Shown piece after piece: positions 19,126-21,872 of a stretch of DNA of 21,872 nucleotides (positions are counted from its first letter, which is position 1; each line of letters opens with the position of its first letter). Origin of the DNA: Acanthaster planci. Its lineage: Eukaryota; Echinodermata; Asteroidea; Valvatida; Acanthasteridae. The notes under the pieces were generated by a model. It saw only the letters and a program-made list of their open reading frames with translations, had not been told where the DNA came from and searched no databases. The position numbers were made by a program, and so were the translations under genes. The stretch covers positions 323,039-344,910 of the forward strand of contig NW_019091548.1 in the NCBI RefSeq assembly GCF_001949145.1. Direction: 5' to 3'.

Positions 19126-19539
19126 AATTGTGACCTGTCACAACAAAAAAAAAGTAAAGTCGCATCACACTCTTTCCTATTTTTAGGGGATTCAAAGTTA
19201 TAATGAAGTGGGGTCAATTTTTGGGTTTTGTAATAATTGAAAAGAGTAACCTGTGTCCTGTATTTAGTTCCAAATATTTTGCAGAATCACATATTTAAAA
19301 ATGGCATTTTCTCAGCAATTTTGATGAAAGCGTTGCTTGGTCTGAAATGTTGAAACAATGTCAGGAGCAAAGACACAAAGCTGCCAGAATAATGTCACTT
19401 TGTCATCTGATACTTTTACTCTAAGTGTTCCATGTACGTGCCATTTGAAAGCTCTCTTTCTGCTGAATTAAAAAATACCAATATCTCAATTTTTGAAAAT
19501 TTTGACTTTCAGCTCATCTTGTGGTGACAGGTCACAATT
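19126..19539. mobile_element. 414-bp inverted-repeat element (MITE-like)
   Basis: The left end AATTGTGACCTGTCACAACA (19126-19145) is the inverted complement of the right end ending TTGTGGTGACAGGTCACAAT (about 19519-19538) with one change. Each end contains an internal palindrome (TGTGACCTGTCACA). The interior is AT-rich with no coding potential. No target duplication is clear, beyond AA/TT that may belong to the repeat. Size and structure fit a miniature inverted-repeat transposable element, superfamily unassigned. Confidence 0.7.
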
Positions 19540-19780
19540 CTCGGTCAAAGTTGAGGACTGCTCGCCCATTAAGCGTGATAATAGTGTGTAGTAGAAAAAC
19601 GTGTGCAAACCTTATGGTAAAATATGAAATATTCAAGTGATTGATGATGTCATCATGACAAATTTGTTCAAGAACCATCCTTGGATAATTGTCTGAAGGT
19701 CTGCCAAGTTTGAAGTCGATCAGATGTATGAAACTATCAAATGGGACAACAAAACGTGTCTGAAAAAGGAAAAAAAAAAG

Positions 19781-20800
19781 AAACGAGAGGTCATCTGTCT
19801 GTTTGCCGACAGAACAGAGGGCTTTTTCGCATCCCTTTCTTAAGTTGAACAACCAATCTACTGCACAAACCTGATGGCGTAAATCTGTCATCATGACCAT
19901 TTTGGTCCAAGGTTTCAACCCAATCAGGTATGTACTTCAGGAAATAATGTGCTTTAGATAAAATGTAATTTGACTCCTCATCCAATGAGGTCATTATCAC
20001 ATCAGGTACATTTTCGTCTTGAACACTTCCTTTCCTTGTTATCTGCAAAGTTTGAAATTAATGGGATACATGTACAGTATGTACTTCAGGAGATATAGGG
20101 CTTTAAACAGTGCGCCTGTATAGTCACGTGACTTGTCTCCCGATGACATCATCACCATGAGTTCAATAATCTTCTACATCACTACCCTTTCTAGTTATCC
20201 ACAAAGTTTACCCCGATGGAGCATGAATGCCAAGGGATATAGGGCTTTAATGTCATATGACTTGTCACCTGATAACGTCATGAGATCAATAGTCTTCTAA
20301 ATCCCTTCCCTTTCAAGGTATCTGCAAGGTTTGAACCCAATTGGATGTATACTTCAGGAGATATCGACTTTTAAATTGTGCACCCTTAATGTCATGTGAC
20401 TTGTCTTTTGATGATGTGGTCATCACCTGAGGTCAATATTTGCCTGAACCACTTCCCTTCCAAGATATCAGCAGGGTTTCAACCCAATCCAACAATGACT
20501 TCAAGAGATATAGCGCTTGGAAGAGTGGGGACCTTTAATGTCATGTGACATGATCATCTGATGACGTCATTATCACATGAGGTCTATTTCGTCTAAAACA
20601 ATTCCCTTTCTAAATACCTGCCAAGTTTCAACCAAATCAGACATGCACTTCAGGAGATATAGTACTTTAAAGGATGCACCTTTAATGTTTTCTGACTCGT
20701 CTGCTGATGGCACTGTCACCATGTGAGGTCAATTTCCATGTGTAAACCTTCCCTTCCCAACTATCTGCAAGGTTTCAACCCAATAAGACATGTACAATAC
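19781..20800 (+). repeat. CRE-palindrome repeat family, expanded copy (head plus about six units)
   Basis: The head module (19781-19832) matches the one at 7291-7345. It is followed by about six diverged units, roughly 120-150 bp each. Each unit carries a (C/A)AAGTTT(C/G)AACCCAAT box, CTTCAGGAGATATAGGGCTT (near 19934, 20084, 20230, 20350, 20499 and 20646), ATGTCATGTGACTTGTC and GATGACGTCATCATCAC-like words. A perfect TGACGTCA remains at 20562-20569. The units diverge strongly, so the expansion is old. Confidence 0.78.
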
Positions 20801-21872
20801 AATACAAAACATTATTCTTATTGTGGAAAGAGCGCAGATTTGAGATTTTAAACATTTGTCCCTTTTGGCATTCCTACAATGCCATTTGCTCTCCGCACCA
20901 TGTGCTCGGCATTTTGCCAAGTCCTTAGTATATGCCCTACGCACTTGCGCTGTGTACGTTACTGGCAGATATTGGGCGTCCATGCACACAGTAACCAATG
21001 CACAGTATGCGAATGGGATTTTCGAGTTCGCAATTTATATTGTAAGGGGGGGTTGACTAGGTAAAGATGATCATCTACATCAATTTTCAGGCAGTTCCGT
21101 CAAACTTCACCTCAGACATCTATTCAAGATTCATTTTGCGTAAATTTTCACCTGTCGCTAGAGGGCGCTCGACAATTACATGACGTCATCAGTAGATGAG
21201 TTGAAGAATACGAAAACCAAACAGACTAACAACATTGAAAACAACTTGATACCTACTGCCACTTTTAAACAATAACCCCTCTTCCGGTTTCGACCGGAAG
21301 GAAGGTCATGTGACTTAACCATAGAGGAAGGACACAGAAGGAGTTTGAATTGCCTGGGCTATAACACCTGGCATGCCAGGTATGTCCATAGCCAGAGTGC
21401 AGCGAGCGCTTGCTATGCACCATCTGTTTCATAACCACAAAATCCCTTTGTACCTATGATCACCGCTGCAATTTTTCGCTGATAATCTGCATCCTTAAAA
21501 CTTCGTGTACTGAGGTATAGGACATTTAATAGTCATACCTTTGTTGGTACCTGGTATGATCTCATGACAACATCAAATTTAATGCTTGCACAATTGCTTG
21601 CATTACGCCTTGTGCCCTAAATCTATATGTGCAGTCATTGCCCTGAACCACTTCCTGCCGGGGACTCCGGAATCGGAGACGTATGCTTTATATGCATGGC
21701 CGGGGTCTCTGAACGCGGACAAAGGAAACGGGGCCCTGTAACAAAAGCCGTACCCCGAACAAAAGACCAGGCTGCTGGGCATTAGCAACATTTTTCACTC
21801 TCAAAAGTGGTGATAATTACCACCGGGGACAAAAGCGCCACACAGCACCGCTACACCCTAATCTGGCCCCTA
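20801..21872. other. Intron or intergenic DNA with small palindromes
   Basis: No gene recognised. It contains a fifth TGACGTCA (21181-21188), a CTCF-like word (21156-21170), an 8-bp hairpin with a TTCG loop (21281-21300) and the palindrome ACCTGGCATGCCAGGT (21366-21381). The GC-rich final 250 bp may be another unrecognised repeat. Confidence 0.45.
21281..21300 (+). repeat. 8-bp stem with TTCG tetraloop
   Basis: CTTCCGGT, TTCG, ACCGGAAG forms a perfect 8-bp hairpin. In RNA, UUCG is an exceptionally stable tetraloop. No downstream T run or linked gene gives it a function. Confidence 0.7.

Larger units (their letters stand above)
11551..21872 (+). other. Start of the next OSBP intron, continuing past the window
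   Basis: The donor GTAAAT at 11551 follows the FFAT exon, and no later stretch resembles the ORD domain. The rest of the window is therefore best read as one intron of at least 10.3 kb. It is packed with SINE, DIRS-like and satellite-like repeats described separately. An unrecognised divergent exon or an alternative terminal exon could still lie inside. Confidence 0.6.

Noticed and set aside
19532-19918. 128-residue minus-strand open frame, the longest in the window
   Set aside because: It overlaps the head module of a repeat and the end of an inverted-repeat element. The translation has no domain and there is no promoter or splice context.
21366-21381. Palindrome ACCTGGCATGCCAGGT as a p53-type response element
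   Set aside because: The flanking bases do not fit the RRRCWWGYYY half-site, and no second half-site lies nearby.
1-21872. CRISPR array, bacterial operon, phage or defence system
   Set aside because: No regularly spaced identical repeats, no prokaryotic gene density or ribosome-binding sites. The exon structure and retroelements show animal DNA.

Overview
This is animal nuclear DNA, not microbial. It is AT-rich and gene-poor, with intron-scale gaps, degenerate retroelements and many copies of the palindromic word ACATGTAC. Only two short stretches look like constrained host coding sequence. Both belong to one plus-strand gene, a homologue of oxysterol-binding protein (OSBP). The mix of a DIRS-type tyrosine-recombinase retrotransposon, a Penelope-like element, a non-LTR element, a tRNA-type SINE and dense ACATGTAC words suggests a marine invertebrate, possibly an echinoderm, hemichordate or amphioxus. 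That placement is inference; the sequence does not settle the species.

Layout. 1-1354: AT-rich DNA with no recognised gene, apart from one good minus-strand splice-donor consensus near 537. 1355-4870: the 3' half of a DIRS-type element (RNase H tail, tyrosine recombinase, terminal repeats), split by a 1.54-kb TA-flanked inverted-repeat element at 2127-3664. 4871-7290: non-coding, with an ACATGTAC-rich tract at about 5728-6720. 7291-7570: a short copy of a CRE-palindrome repeat family. 7703-8050: the decayed C-terminus of a non-LTR retrotransposon. 8095-8425: a Penelope-like reverse transcriptase fragment on the minus strand. 9187-9367 and 11454-11550: two OSBP exons with a 2,086-bp intron whose splice phase matches exactly. 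From 11551 to the window end lies at least 10.3 kb of the next intron. It holds a pair of tRNA-type SINEs, an ATCGAT-rich segment, the 5' half of a second DIRS-like copy (inverted terminal repeat and gag-like sequence), a 438-bp and a 414-bp inverted-repeat element, and two families of dispersed or tandem repeats rich in TGACGTCA-like palindromes.

How the parts relate. The two exons encode the coiled-coil and FFAT (ER-targeting) part of OSBP, between the N-terminal PH domain and the C-terminal sterol-binding ORD domain. I could find neither of those domains here, so the gene extends beyond the window on both sides. Everything else reads as old, broken and partly nested mobile DNA. I found no operon, CRISPR array, phage or secretion locus, and nothing that supports a new multi-gene system. 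The most useful leads are the nested insertion with a clean TA duplication, the two complementary DIRS halves about 10 kb apart, and the CRE-rich repeat family that has one unit in one copy and about six in the other.
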